From Cotesia glomerata (Eukaryota; Arthropoda; Insecta; Hymenoptera; Braconidae): a stretch of DNA of 64,000 nt. Positions 51,123-62,331 of the stretch are shown piece after piece. Position numbers and translations under genes: made by a program. A model generated the notes under the pieces. It had not been told where the DNA came from and made no database searches. It saw only the letters and a program-made list of their open reading frames with translations. Location of the stretch: NCBI RefSeq assembly GCF_020080835.1, contig NC_058165.1:5927771-5991770 (forward strand). Direction: 5' to 3'. Each line of letters begins with the position of its first letter. Position 1 is the stretch's first letter.

Positions 51123-51569
51123 CACACAGAGAAAAAAATTAAGTTCATCGAAGAGAGAAATTCTTGAACCAAGAAAATATTTTTAAAAGTTTCATTGTTT
51201 TAAATCAAGACGAAAAATTCTAGAGTCAAGTAAAATTTAGGTAAACCAAGAAATAGTATATTACACCCCTTGGGAAGGAAAATAAGAAAAGCCTCAGATC
51301 ACATGTAATTGTTGGCCGAGGCGAAGCCGAGGTCAACAAACATGTGATCTGAGGTTTTTTTTTTTACTTCCCAAGGGCTGTATAATATTTTTTTGTCCGA
51401 GGAAGGAGGAAAGCGGCAACTTTGTTTAGCGCAGTGAGACCAAAGTTGCCACTTTCCGCCCAGAGGGCAAAAAAATTTATTATTTTAACAATTTCTCTAA
51501 TCAATTCAAGAAAATGAAGTTCTTCATAATTATTTACTAGATTCAAGTTAATTTTTTTTTCTATATACA
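51123..51569. mobile_element. CTTGAATCAAG-family MITE in the duplicate intron 2
   Basis: Orthologous in position to 43763-43985. It is interrupted by the hairpin element at about 51258-51476. Confidence 0.7.
51258..51476. repeat. Hairpin element with GC-rich loop
   Basis: CCTCAGATCACATGT (51293-51307) pairs perfectly with ACATGTGATCTGAGG (51338-51352). The outer CCCTTGGGAAG pairs with CTTCCCAAGGG, and the loop is TTGGCCGAGGCGAAGCCGAG. A second hairpin follows (GGCAACTTTG and CAAAGTTGCC). It is absent from the intact gene's matching MITE. Confidence 0.75.
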
Positions 51570-51601
51570 TCAAAGTTTCAAATTGTCGGAATTAAAAAAA
51601 A

Positions 51602-51656
51602 AAATCTAGAAATCGGTTGACTGCGCGGCCAACCCTAAAACTTCCCGCCAAGTTTG
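51602..51656 (-). repeat. A-unit variant, left end
   Basis: CTAGAAATCGGTTGACTGCG, CCAACCCTAAAACTTCCCGC, interrupted by the fold-back that starts at 51657. Confidence 0.65.
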
Positions 51657-54513
51657 TAGTCTAGTCAACAAGTTCAAAAACGTGAAAAATAGAGATAAAG
51701 GTCCTAAAAATATGAGCGATGGCTCATTCGATTCGGAATCACCTCTAGAAAAATGTTTTTGAAGGATTTTGGTGCAGGTAAAAAATTGCAATTGTTATTA
51801 ACAAAATAAGATGGAAAAAAAACGATATTTCGTTTTTTGTTAATAACTCGAAAAATATTAATATTTAAGCAATTTTGAAAAAAGCCCGTTAAAGAGGAGA
51901 AAATTTCCAAGAAAAAAGTCCGTACTCCCGGAACTCTATCTCCATTATTTATAATTTTAATTTGACGTTGAAAATAGGGCTCCGCGCGGCTGTTACGGCA
52001 TGCGCGCGCCGCCGCTAAAGAGAGCTCAGCAATAAAAATAATTTTTTTATAACATAAAATGTGATTTTAAAAATTTGAAAAAATTCTAGTATCTTCTTAA
52101 CACTTGAAAGAATCGAGCCGCGAAGAAAAAAAAGTTTAATCACCATTTTTGAAAAAGTTATCTAATTGTTAACTAACAAATTTTTTCCCAATCTCCGTTG
52201 GCATAAACAATGGGATAAAAGGTATAAATAATTGGCCTATAAATTTTAAACTTCGTGGAGCCCTTTTGATATATATACTTTATAAGATCCTGCGATAAAT
52301 TTTCATTAAAGTTTATTAATTTGTTAATTATGATTTTTTATAACTATTGAAAAATTAAAAATCTAAAAAAAGTTGATAAAAATTTTTTTTTCAACTAATA
52401 TTTAGCTATGCCTGTTTTCACATTAAGCAATGGCAGTAATTAATATAGGTTATGAATTTTTTACGTAATTTGTTTATAAAATTGTTTTAAACAAATAGAG
52501 AAATTCAATATTTTTGAAAAATTTTTATTACTATTTGGTTGTCCACAAAAAATTATGATTTTTAAAAAAAAAAATTTTTCTTAATTTTAATTTTTAATTG
52601 TTTAAAAACGATTTTTTCATATTTCGATTGTTTAAACAATTAGTTAAGAAAAAATTTTGCTTTTAAAAATCATAATTTACACTTTTAAATAGTTTGGCAA
52701 AAAAAAAATTTTTTTTATTAATTATTTAATTGTTTATTAGTTTAACAATTTGTTATAAACAAATATTGACCAACGTTATATTTTTTTTCTGAAGCAGAAA
52801 AAAATTATAAAAACAGCCATATATAAAAAAGTTCCAAAAAAAATTTTCTTTTATTTATTATAATTAATTTTAATATCATACGGTACGGTAATTATCGCCA
52901 CTACTTGATTTGTCAATTAAAAAATTGATATATCTTTTAAACTATCAGAGATACGATAAAGGACATTCAGGTCTTTTTTATAGAGAATGAATTTTTCTTT
53001 CAGATGGATCTAAGATCAAGTTCGTATCTATTGTTTATTAGCTATTACATGCATTTGTTTATAAAAATTCTGTATTTTTTTGACTTTTTCGTATCTTTTG
53101 TGATCTTTAACTTGTTAAATTATGCAGATACAGCAAAAAACCTTCAAACAATTTTGTTAAGGGATTAATTTTCTAACATATTAATTGTTAATCATACTTT
53201 TATTGCTAATTGTTTAAACAATATCTTCGTATCTCTGATAGTTTAAAAGATATATCAATTTTTTAATTGACAAATCAAGTAGTGGCGATAATTACCGTAC
53301 CGTATGATATTAAAATTAATTATAATAAATAAAAGAAAATTTTTTTTGGAACTTTTTTATATATGGCTGTTTTTATAATTTTTTTCTGCTTCAGAAAAAA
53401 AAATATAACGTTGGTCAATATTTGTTTATAACAAATTGTTAAACTAATAAACACTCAACTAATTAATAAACCCAATTCTTTTTTTGCCAAACTATTTAAA
53501 AGTATAAATTATGATTTTTAAAAGCAAAATTTTTTCTTAACTAATTGTTTAAACAATCGAAATATGAAAAATCGTTTTTAAACAATTAAAAATTAAAATT
53601 AAGAAAAATTTTTTTTAAAAATCATAATTTTTGTGGACAACCAAATAGCAAAAAAAATTTTTCAAAAATATTGAATTTCTATTTGTTTAAAACAATTTTA
53701 TAAAACAAATTACGTAAAAATTCATAACCTATATTAATTACTGCCATTGCTTAATGTGAAAACAGGCATAGCTAAATATTAGTTGAAAAAAATTTTTATC
53801 AACTTTTTAGATTTTTAATTTTTCAATAGTTATAAAAATCATAATTAACAAATTAATAAACTTTAATGAAAATTTATCGCAGGATCTTATAAAGTATATA
53901 TATCAAAAGGGCTCCAATGAAGTTTAAAATTTATAGGCCAATTATTTATACCTTTTATCCCATTGTTTATGCCAACGGAGATTGGGAAAAAATTTGTTAG
54001 TTAACAATTAGATAACTTTTTCAAAAATGGTGATTAAACTTTTTCTTCGCGGCGCGATTCTTTCCTGTCTTAAGCAGCTGCTTGAATTTTTTCAAATTTT
54101 TAAATTCACATTTTCTGTTATGGACAGAGTTTTTTTGTTCCTGAGCTCTCTTTAGCGGCGGCGCGCGCATGCCGTAACAGCCGCGCGGAGCCCTATTTTC
54201 AACGTCAAATTAAAATTATAAATAATGGAGATAGAGTTCCGGGAGTACGGACTTTTTTCTTGGAAATTTTCTCCTCTTTAACGGGCTTTTTTCTAAATTG
54301 CTTAAATATTAATATTTTTCGAGTTATTAACAAAAAACGAAATATCGTTTTTTTTCCATCTTATTTTGTTAATAACAATTGCAATTTTTTACCTGCACCA
54401 AAATCCTTCAAAAACATTTTTCTAGAGGTGATTCCGAATCGAATGAGCCATCGCTCATATTTTTAGGACCTTTATCTCTATTTTTCACGTTTTTGAACTT
54501 GTTGACTAGACTA
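51657..54513. mobile_element. Giant fold-back element, 1.3-kb arms
   Basis: Left arm 51657-52955 and right arm 53228-54513 are near-perfect inverted copies around a spacer of about 270 bases. The ends are TAGTCTAGTCAACAAGTTC and its inverse. The arms hold a GC-rich block (CCGCGCGGCTGTTACGGCAT at left, mirrored at about 54160-54200) and AT-rich stretches. No transposase frame. Small differences between arms show this is not a simple assembly mirror. Confidence 0.85.
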
Positions 54514-54639
54514 TTGTTAAAAAAGCATACGACGCAGTTTTTTAAGCACAAAAAATGTATACATGTTTTTATTATAATTCTTTCGCACGCTTTAAAGTTT
54601 TTTATACTTTAGAAGAACATAAAAATTCAAATTTTTTTT

Positions 54640-54833
54640 GGTGTATTTTTTTAATTTCTTCGGAATGGCCGGACATCTCGGCGGGAATAGTCAGAATGGC
54701 TTCCTGGGACCTCACATCGTGGAGATCCGATGAAAACTCGACTTTCGAAAGTCGAACCGAAATCAATAACTTCCCTTCATTCGAAAATTTTCAATTTTCT
54801 TAGTGGGAAGTTAAAAATAGAAGGAATCGTGAA
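54640..54833 (-). repeat. A-unit variant, right end
   Basis: GGCGGGAATAGTCAGAATGG, CTTCCTGGGACCTC, GATCCGATGAAAACTCG and TTAGTGGGAAGTTAAAAA. It completes the variant begun at 51602. Confidence 0.7.
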
Positions 54834-55083
54834 GAAATTTTTTATTATTACAAAATAAAACTCTTTTTGACTTTCTTCTTTAATGGGACGAATTAATTAT
54901 TTCGAAATTTTACGTAAATTTTAAACAAAATATTTCTTTTTAATTGGTCATTGAACTTTTTATTAATTTAAAAATTGCTTGCACAAAAATCGCTCAGACA
55001 AATGTTGTAGAAAATTAAACTGTTTGTAAGAGAGTACTCGTTAAATTTTTTACGAAAATTACATAACTATTGATCAAACGAGT

Positions 55084-56361
55084 CCCGGGAAAAACGGATT
55101 AGATCTGGCCAGATCTTTAAATCGTCTGTATCTGACGAGATCTGGCCAGATATAATCAGATCTGACCAGATTTGGTCAGATTTTTAAATTGCCTTAGTGA
55201 AAAAGATTATATGTAATTATATATACTCAAACACAATTATATATGAAAAATGGCCCTATATACTTATATAGAATTATTTCCATAAAAAAAAAAAAAAAAA
55301 AAAAAATGGCGCGCGCTGAAACCGAACCATGGACCTGGCGCTTGAAAGTCTAATTCATTACCTGTTTACCTACGAGGCTTCCTTGAAGAGTAGTGTTTGT
55401 AATAACTACAAGTAATGCCAATCGTATCCATGATCGATGCGTGATGATCAAAATTTTTAATCAAATTTTCAAATTATTAATTATCTTTTTTTTTTTTTTT
55501 TTTTTTTATTAATCATTAATCAGAGTCGGTTTTAACTGCTGTGGTAATATCGCCGACTTTAACTGTTGGGAGTGATACGTTGGGGTCTTTTTGGGTTGTG
55601 AAAATCTTAACCTACGCGGCAAGGGCCGAATATCAACCAAGTTGGTTTCTAAGATCAGCTTGGAATTCGAACCCACGCCTGGCCGGAAAGTCAGTCCGAG
55701 TTCTCTATAGGCCATGCGCCTTAGACGACTCGGCTAACGTCACCGGTTTATTAATTATCAATATACGCTAATAGAAAGATTTATTAACTATTAACAAATT
55801 AATTTATTCGAAGACAATTATTTAATTTATTAAATTCTAATAAATATTTTTTAACATTCAATAAATATTTATTTGGGAGGAAAGTATATTTATTAAAATA
55901 GTTTATAAGTATTTATTAATAGTTAACAAATATACTTATATCTGGCCAGATATAATAAAATCTTTTTATGTCTGCTGTATTTTTCAACCCAGATATAGTT
56001 ATATCTGTTTAGATCTGATCAGATATGATTAGATCTGTTCATGTCTGATGTATTTTTCAACTCGGATATAGTTATATCTGTTTAGATCTGATCAGATGAC
56101 TAGATCTGATCATGTCTAATGTATTTATCAACTCAGATATAGTTATATCTGTTTAGATCTGATCAGATATGACTAGATCTGATCATGTCTGATGTATTTT
56201 TCAACTCAGATATAGTTATATCTGCTTAGATCTGATCAGATATAACTAAATCTGATTACGTCTCCAATCCCATATCTGATCAGTTATAAATAGATCTGAC
56301 CAGATATAATTAGATCTAACCAGATATAATATCTGGTCAGATCTAAACCTTTTTCCCCGGG
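55084..56361. mobile_element. GATCAGATC palindrome element with CCCGGG termini
   Basis: Left end CCCGGGAAAAACGG; right end TTTTTCCCCGGG (inverted). Both sides are arrays of degenerate palindromic words (TCTGATCAGAT, AGATCTGACCAGAT, ATCTGGCCAGAT). Four units of about 70 bp lie at 55980-56250 (TTTAGATCTGATCAGATATG, GATGTATTTTTCAACTC, GATATAGTTATATCTG). The middle (55265-55780) contains a poly-A and tRNA-like insert. The intact Nrf copy shows the empty site. Confidence 0.8.
55660..55747 (-). repeat. tRNA-Leu/Ser-derived SINE-like or pseudo-tRNA
   Basis: On the minus strand, the A box TAGCCGAGTCGTCTAAGGCG and B box GGGTTCGAATTCC are spaced as in a type II tRNA with a long variable arm. The acceptor stem does not close and no anticodon is convincing. 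Confidence 0.5.
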
Positions 56362-56585
56362 GTATGCTTGATATTGAAAAATTTAAACATCCATGCACTT
56401 GTACAAACATTTTTTTACAAACAATGGTCGGTTCGGTACTAGTAATATTTATGTAAAATCAATACTCACTAACAATGGGACAATTCATGAGTCGATAATG
56501 GTAAAAATAATTTATTAATAAAAAATTACGTAAAAGCTGTCTAATATATCAGAACAGAACAGAACTTAAAACACTTTGTCATTAA

Positions 56586-57430
56586 TTTTTAACTTCCTGC
56601 TAAGAAAATCGAAGATTTTCAAAAATCGTGAAGTTATTGATTTTACCCCGTTTTGCAAAAATCGACTTTTCATCAGATCTCGACGTTTTAAAGACACAGG
56701 AAGCTTCCCTGACTATTGTCAGTGTGGATTCTATTGTGTGTGTGGATGTATGTAAACCTCTCATAACTTTTGAACGGCTTGACCGATTTGATCGCGATTG
56801 GTGCTATTCGAAAGGGCTTGACCGAACTTAAATTTTTAATATACTTTGGAACGATTCGGACCGGTAGATTTTGAGAAATCGCAAAAAAACTACAAAAAAA
56901 AATTTCTTAAAAAGTGGTTTTTTTGGAATAACTTTTAAACGGCTTTACCGATCAATTTAAAAAACTAATTAGCTCTTAACATAAAAAAAACCACGTCGAT
57001 CGCCACCAGTTCGGTCAAAATCGGTTGATTCGTTCGTGAGTTATCGTTGACGAAAGAAAACCGAAAAAAGTGTTTTTTCGGAATTACTCCGAAATTTTTT
57101 GCTCTATCAATTTAAACTTGAAGATTCTCTATGAAACTTGAAAATCTGCGTCGAATGCCACCAACCGCGTGAAAATCGGTTTATTCATTCAAAAGTTATT
57201 GAGATTTGAAAATTCAAAAAATAGTGTTTTATCAAATTTCTATCAAACTTTTGAGCTCAAAGAGCTCAAAAGCATACAAAAGCCATTTTTTGAGCTCGGA
57301 GACCCCAAATTTTATTTATAAGCTCGAAGAGCTTAAAAACGTCATAAGTGCAATTTCAAGCGTTTAGGTATAGAATTGGCGGTAAGTTGCAGGGATGACC
57401 TTCAGGGTCAATCGTTTTCCTAATTTTTTT
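56586..57430 (+). repeat. A-unit repeat, complete copy
   Basis: All landmarks present from TTTTTAACTTCCTGCTAAG to GGGTCAATCGTTTTCCTAA. Closely similar to 11199-12026, with a shorter TG tract. The insertion site is defined by the intact paralog. Confidence 0.9.
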
Positions 57431-57679
57431 TTTTTATATTTTAAAATATGGAATTCTAAAACTTAAACAATGACAATTTTCAAAAAAAGTCTTTCAAATT
57501 TTTCTTTTAAAATAAAAAAAAAAAATACCATTCGGCAGCCGAAATGAAAGTAGATTTCACAGTGAATCCAAGAACTACTAAAATAATCATTTCCAAAGCG
57601 GATGCAAGAGTAAAATTCCATTAAATAGACAGAAAGAGTAAGTAATTTTGAGCCTAGACTGATGGTGAGGTATGCAAAT

Positions 57680-58125
57680 TATATATAAATACATATTCCA
57701 CCAAGAAATCTCCCCAGACAAAATCTTCCCGACAAAATATCCCCGGACGAATTCTCACTAACAAAATCTCTCTTAACTAATTTTAACAATCTATTATGAC
57801 TGGAATGATTTATAATTATTTTATTTTCTTTGCTTGTGACTGTGTTGAGCGCTTTTATCATAGTTTTTCTGTGTGTTTACTCGAAAATAGGCCAACACAT
57901 ACGCTTGTTATTTCGTTGTGTCCTTTTATCATGTTTTTATGTATATTCATACGAAAATAGACCATCGAAACTAGACATCAATTGACAACATTTTGTTAAA
58001 AATTCTACATTATCAACCATCAACATGTTCCGTAGAAAATCAATGTGATAATTAATAAGATTTTGTCGTGAGGAGATTTTTTCGCGGAGAGATTTTGTCC
58101 GGGGAGATAAAGTCGGGTCAACGTA
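57680..58125. mobile_element. Relative of the 46485 TIR element
   Basis: AGAAATCTCCCCAGACAAAA, ACAAAATATCCCCGGACG at the left and GGAGATTTTGTCCGGGGAG at the right. It has one copy of the subterminal TGTGTTTACTCGAAAATAGG word. Shorter and diverged. Confidence 0.55.
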
Positions 58126-59103
58126 AATACATACATATGTAAAATTTTGAACCATATATATTTTCTGACTCAGGTCAACGAGCTGAGTGACGATTCATGA
58201 AAATTTTTTGAAAATTCCGAAATGAGGATCAATGCAATAGTTAAATTTCTATGAAATCTACTAATAATTAAATTGTCAGAAACCAATTACTGAATAATTT
58301 TTTCAGATGTGTTATCGGAGTTTTTCTGACCTTTCTATTAACCTTCACTTTCTGTGATATGCTATCACGTTTTAAAAACATAAACAGTGGGTTCTTCAAT
58401 TCTCTCTGCAAATTTTCGTTAATCACTAACAGCCAACAAATCCTGAGCACCAAGGTTTCTGAAGACCAGATTCCGGTCATCTCAAGCCTCAGATTCTACA
58501 GCGTATGCTGGATCTTGTTAGGACACTTTTACCACACCGTTTCTAGCAGTGTTGTTAATCTTCGTGATATCGTGATAATAAGCTACATTATTAATCGCTA
58601 ATCATTGACTCGACAATTCGAATCTACGTCGTTGATTTTATTCTAGTAGTCTCAATCTTGGAATGCTATATATATTCCGAATTCCATCGGTTCGTTTCTA
58701 GTGATAACCGGATTCTTGAGTTCCTACATATTTCTGAAAGAGATGGCTAAAGGACGCAAGTTGAATATTTTTGTTTATTATCTTCATAGATATTTGAGGT
58801 GAGAAATTAATTGCTTATTAACTGACAAGGTTCAATATTAATCAAAGAAATGATTGATTGATAGATTGATACATTGAGAAAAAAAAATATTTTGAAAAAA
58901 ATGAGCATTGTTGTGACAATAAATCAATTTGCTGAAAATTTTAAATAATATTACTTCTTAAGTGAAGAAATAGAAATTTTTCTTGTACTATCTAAAATTA
59001 TTTGTTTCCAAATTAAAATAAATTTTTTTCCCCAATTAAGTTGCATTTAAAAAAATTTTTTTTTATTTTTAAACAAATTAATTCATTATTATAAAATTAC
59101 TAA

Positions 59104-59810
59104 TTTTTAACTTCCCGCTAAGAAAATTGAAAATTTTCAAAAATCGGCTTGACCGATTTCATCGCGGTTGGTGTCATTCAAAAGGGCTTCGCCAAACTTA
59201 GATTTCTTGTAAGTTGAAACCGATTCGGACCAGTAGAATTCGAGAAATTGCAAAAAAAAGTGACAAAAAAAGTTGTTTTTTTTTTTTTTCATTTTTTTTA
59301 AATATCTCCGAATTGGCTGAACCGATCAATTTCAAAAACTAATCAGCTCTTAACCTTGAAAACCCGCATCGATCGCCACAGAGCGTCAGAATTGGTTGAT
59401 GCGTTCGTGAGATATCGTTGTCGAAAAGAATCGAAAAAAGTGTTTTTTTGTAATAACTCCGAAATTTTTCATCAGATCAGGTTTTTTGTTCTAAATTTGT
59501 AATAGAGCTCAAAAAAACCACATCAATCGCCGCCTACTGCGTGAAAATCGGTTGATTTATTAAAAAGTTACAACAGTTTGAAAATTAGAAAAATCGTGTT
59601 TTATCGAATTTTGATAAGACTTTTGAGCTCGAAGAGCTCAAAAACATAGAAAAGCTATCTCTTTGAGCTCGGAGAGCTTAAAATAACACATAAATTGTAT
59701 TTTTGAGCTCGAGAAGCTTAAAAACGTCATAAGTGCAATTTTAAGAGCCTAGGTATGGAATTAGCGGGAAGTTGCAGGGATGGTCTTCAGGGTCAACCGT
59801 TTTTCTAACT
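59104..59810 (+). repeat. A-unit repeat lacking the TG tract
   Basis: TTTTTAACTTCCCGCTAAG joins directly to CGGCTTGACCGATTTCATCG, so the first 200 bp including the microsatellite are deleted. The right end is complete. Confidence 0.88.
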
Positions 59811-59892
59811 TTTTTTTTTAAATAAACTACTTTTCTCAGTGAAGATTGTAACTCCTCAACTATAGATTTAATATAAAAAATTTAAAAAAAAA

Positions 59893-60737
59893 CTAGGAAA
59901 ACGGTTGACCCTAAAGGCCATCCCTGCAACTTCTCGCTAACTCCATACCTAAACGCTCAACATTGCACTTATTTTATTTTTAAGCTCTTCAAGCTCAAAA
60001 GTACGATTTCTGTGTTATTTTGAGCGCTCCGAGTCTGATAGAAGTCTGATAGAAGTTTGTTAAAACACTATTTTTTGAATTTTCAAACCGTAATAACTTT
60101 TGAATGAATGAATGAATGAACCGATTTTTATGCGGTTGGTGGCATTCAACGCAGTTTTTGAAACCTTATAATGGATTTTTAAGTTTAAATCGATCGAACG
60201 AGGAATTTCGAAGTAATTCCAAAAAAAAACTTTTTTCGGTTTTCTTTCGACAACGATAACTCACGAACGAATCAACCGATTTTGACCGGGCTGGCAGCGA
60301 TCGACGTGATTTTTTTATGTTAAGAGCTGATAAGTTTTTGGAATCGATCGGTAAAGCCGTTTGAAACTTATTCCAAAAAAAACCTCATTTGAAAAAAATT
60401 TTTTTTGTATTTTTTTTTTAGATTTCTTAAAATCTACCGGTCCGAATCGGTCCAAAGTGTATTCAAAATCTAAGTTTGGTCAAGCCCTTTCGAATGGCAC
60501 CAACCGCGATGAAATCGATCGAGCCGTTCAAAAGTTATAAAAGGGTCACATACATACACACAAACACACACATACATGCAGACATACTGACATCATCGCG
60601 AAAACATGCAGGAAAGCTTCCTAGGACCTCAAAACGTCGAGATCTTATGAGAACTCGATTTTCGAAAAACGGGGTAAAACCAATAACTTCCCGATTTTTG
60701 AAAATTTTCAATTTTCTTAGCGGAAAGTTAAAAAAGT
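59893..60737 (-). repeat. A-unit repeat, complete reverse copy
   Basis: AGGAAAACGGTTGACCCTAA through to CTTAGCGGAAAGTTAAAAAA, with a degenerate CACA/CATA tract at about 60547-60590. Confidence 0.9.
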
Positions 60738-60871
60738 TATAAAAAAAATTGATTTTTCGATAATTTTAATGTATACAAAAATTTCCCTACTTTCAGCCAT
60801 TTTAACATATTTAAAAATGATTAACGCAGATTAACACCCGCACTGTTGGTACTGCTTTCGATCACGGCCGT

Positions 60872-60890
60872 ACACACACACTCACACACA

Positions 60891-60922
<32 letters not shown>

Positions 60923-61088
60923 TTCATACATACAGACGTACGGACATCATCGCGGGAACATTCGGGGAGGCTTCCTAGGACCTCAAAACGTCAACATCCG
61001 TTGAAAACTCGATTTTCGAAAAACGGGGTGAAAACAATAACTTCCCGATTTTTGAAAATATTCAATTTTCTTAGCGGGAAGTTAAAAA
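60872..61088 (-). repeat. A-unit repeat, right part only
   Basis: Starts in (AC)n directly after the broken exon 5 of the Nrf duplicate. It continues with CATCGCGGGAACATTCGGGG and ends CTTAGCGGGAAGTTAAAAA. Confidence 0.85.
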
Positions 61089-61089
61089 T

Positions 61090-61729
61090 TAGAAAAACGG
61101 TTGACCCTGAAGGCCATCCCTGCAACTTCCCGCTACTTTCGTAAGTAAGTGCTCAAAATTGCACTTATTACGTTTTTGAGCTCGAAGAACTCAAAAATAT
61201 AGTTTTCGTGTAGTTTTAAGCTCTCCGAGCTCAAAAGTCTGATAGAAATGTAATAAAACACTATTTTTTTAATTTTCAAAGCCCAATAACTTTTGAATGA
61301 ATGAACCGATTTTCACGTGGTTAGCAGCATTCGACGTAGTTTTTTAAATTCTATGATATATTTATAAACACGAATTGATCAGACCAGAAATTTTGGTGTA
61401 ATTTGAAAAAAACACTTTTTTTCGATACTTTCGTCAACGATAACTCACGAACGAATCAACCGATTTTGACCGGCTTGGTGGCGATCGATGTGGTTTTTCG
61501 ATGTTAAGAGCTGAATAGTTTTTGGAATTGATCGGCCCGGCCGTTTAAAAGTTATTAAAAAAAAACCACATTCGAAAAAAATTTTTTTCGCAGTTTTTTT
61601 AAGATTTCTCAAAATCTATCGGTCCGAATCAGTCCAACTTATATTCAAAATCTAAGTTTAGTCTAACCCTTTCGAATGGCGCCAACCACGATCCAATCGG
61701 TCAAACCATTCAAAAGTTATGAGAGGCTT

Positions 61730-61768
<39 letters not shown>

Positions 61769-61779
61769 TACACACACAC
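61090..61779 (-). repeat. A-unit repeat, left part, followed by a LINE
   Basis: AGAAAAACGGTTGACCCTGA to the (AC)n tract at 61731-61779. A LINE begins there and the rest of the A-unit lies outside the window. Confidence 0.85.
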
Positions 61780-61794
61780 GCAACTGCTAACATC

Positions 61795-62331
61795 GGTACA
61801 GTCAGAACGCTTACACCAAAAGCAACGATCGAGATCCTGGACTTGGATGCCATCATTACTGAGAACGACGTCCGCGAAGCACTCAAACGTGACTTCACCG
61901 ACAGCCTGGAGATCAAACGGGTAAATTTGACAAAGCCTACTCGACGGGGCAACCGGGTAGCCTTCTGCGAGATAGACGAGGCTAGCGCGTTCAAAATCCT
62001 TGACAAGGCTCGTATAATGATCGGATGGGTCAACTGCCGCATTAGACCAGTTGTAAAAGTAACACGCTGTATCAGATGCCTCGGATACGGGCACGCGACG
62101 AACTCCTGCAAGGGGCCTGACAGAAGCAAGTGCTGCTTTAAATGCGGGGGAGGAAACCACAAAGCTGCAGACTGCGTTGAACAGCCAAAGTGCTTCCTCT
62201 GTACACAGGAACAAGAAGCTCCAGATAGCTTATGTCATATTCCAGGCTCCGGGGCTTGTAAGGTATTCCGCACCGCACTTGCCGAAGCTACGAAAGGGCA
62301 GAAATTACACGCATACTTCAAGGAAACCTGA
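61795..62331 (+). pseudogene. LINE ORF1 (gag-like), 5'-truncated, three zinc knuckles
   Basis: The frame enters at VRTLTPKATIEILDLDAIIT, the ORF1 segment just before the RNA-binding domain; the first part of ORF1 is missing. Three CCHC-type knuckles follow in order: CIRCLGYGHATNSC, CCFKCGGGNHKAADC and CFLCTQEQEAPDSLCH-like. It ends with TGA at 62329-62331. ORF2 begins in an overlapping frame, as in other R1-clade elements. Confidence 0.85.

Larger units (their letters stand above)
50732..60866 (+). pseudogene. Partial tandem duplicate of the Nrf-6-like gene
   Basis: Homologous exon pieces: exon 2 at 50732-51083, exon 3 at 58307-58577, exon 4 at 58647-58798 and the start of exon 5 at 60830-60866, with homologous intron sequence between. 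Lesions: the exon 2 acceptor AG is changed to CG, the exon 3 donor GT is AT, and the first codon of exon 4 (Trp in the intact gene) is TAG. Exon 5 breaks off into microsatellite. Exon 1 and exons 6-9 are absent. The conserved Cys of DQC is Arg in exon 2. Exon 3 keeps the family-typical Gly-His (LLGHFYHT) that is Ala-His in the intact copy. The duplication breakpoint lies at the exon 2 boundary. Confidence 0.9.
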
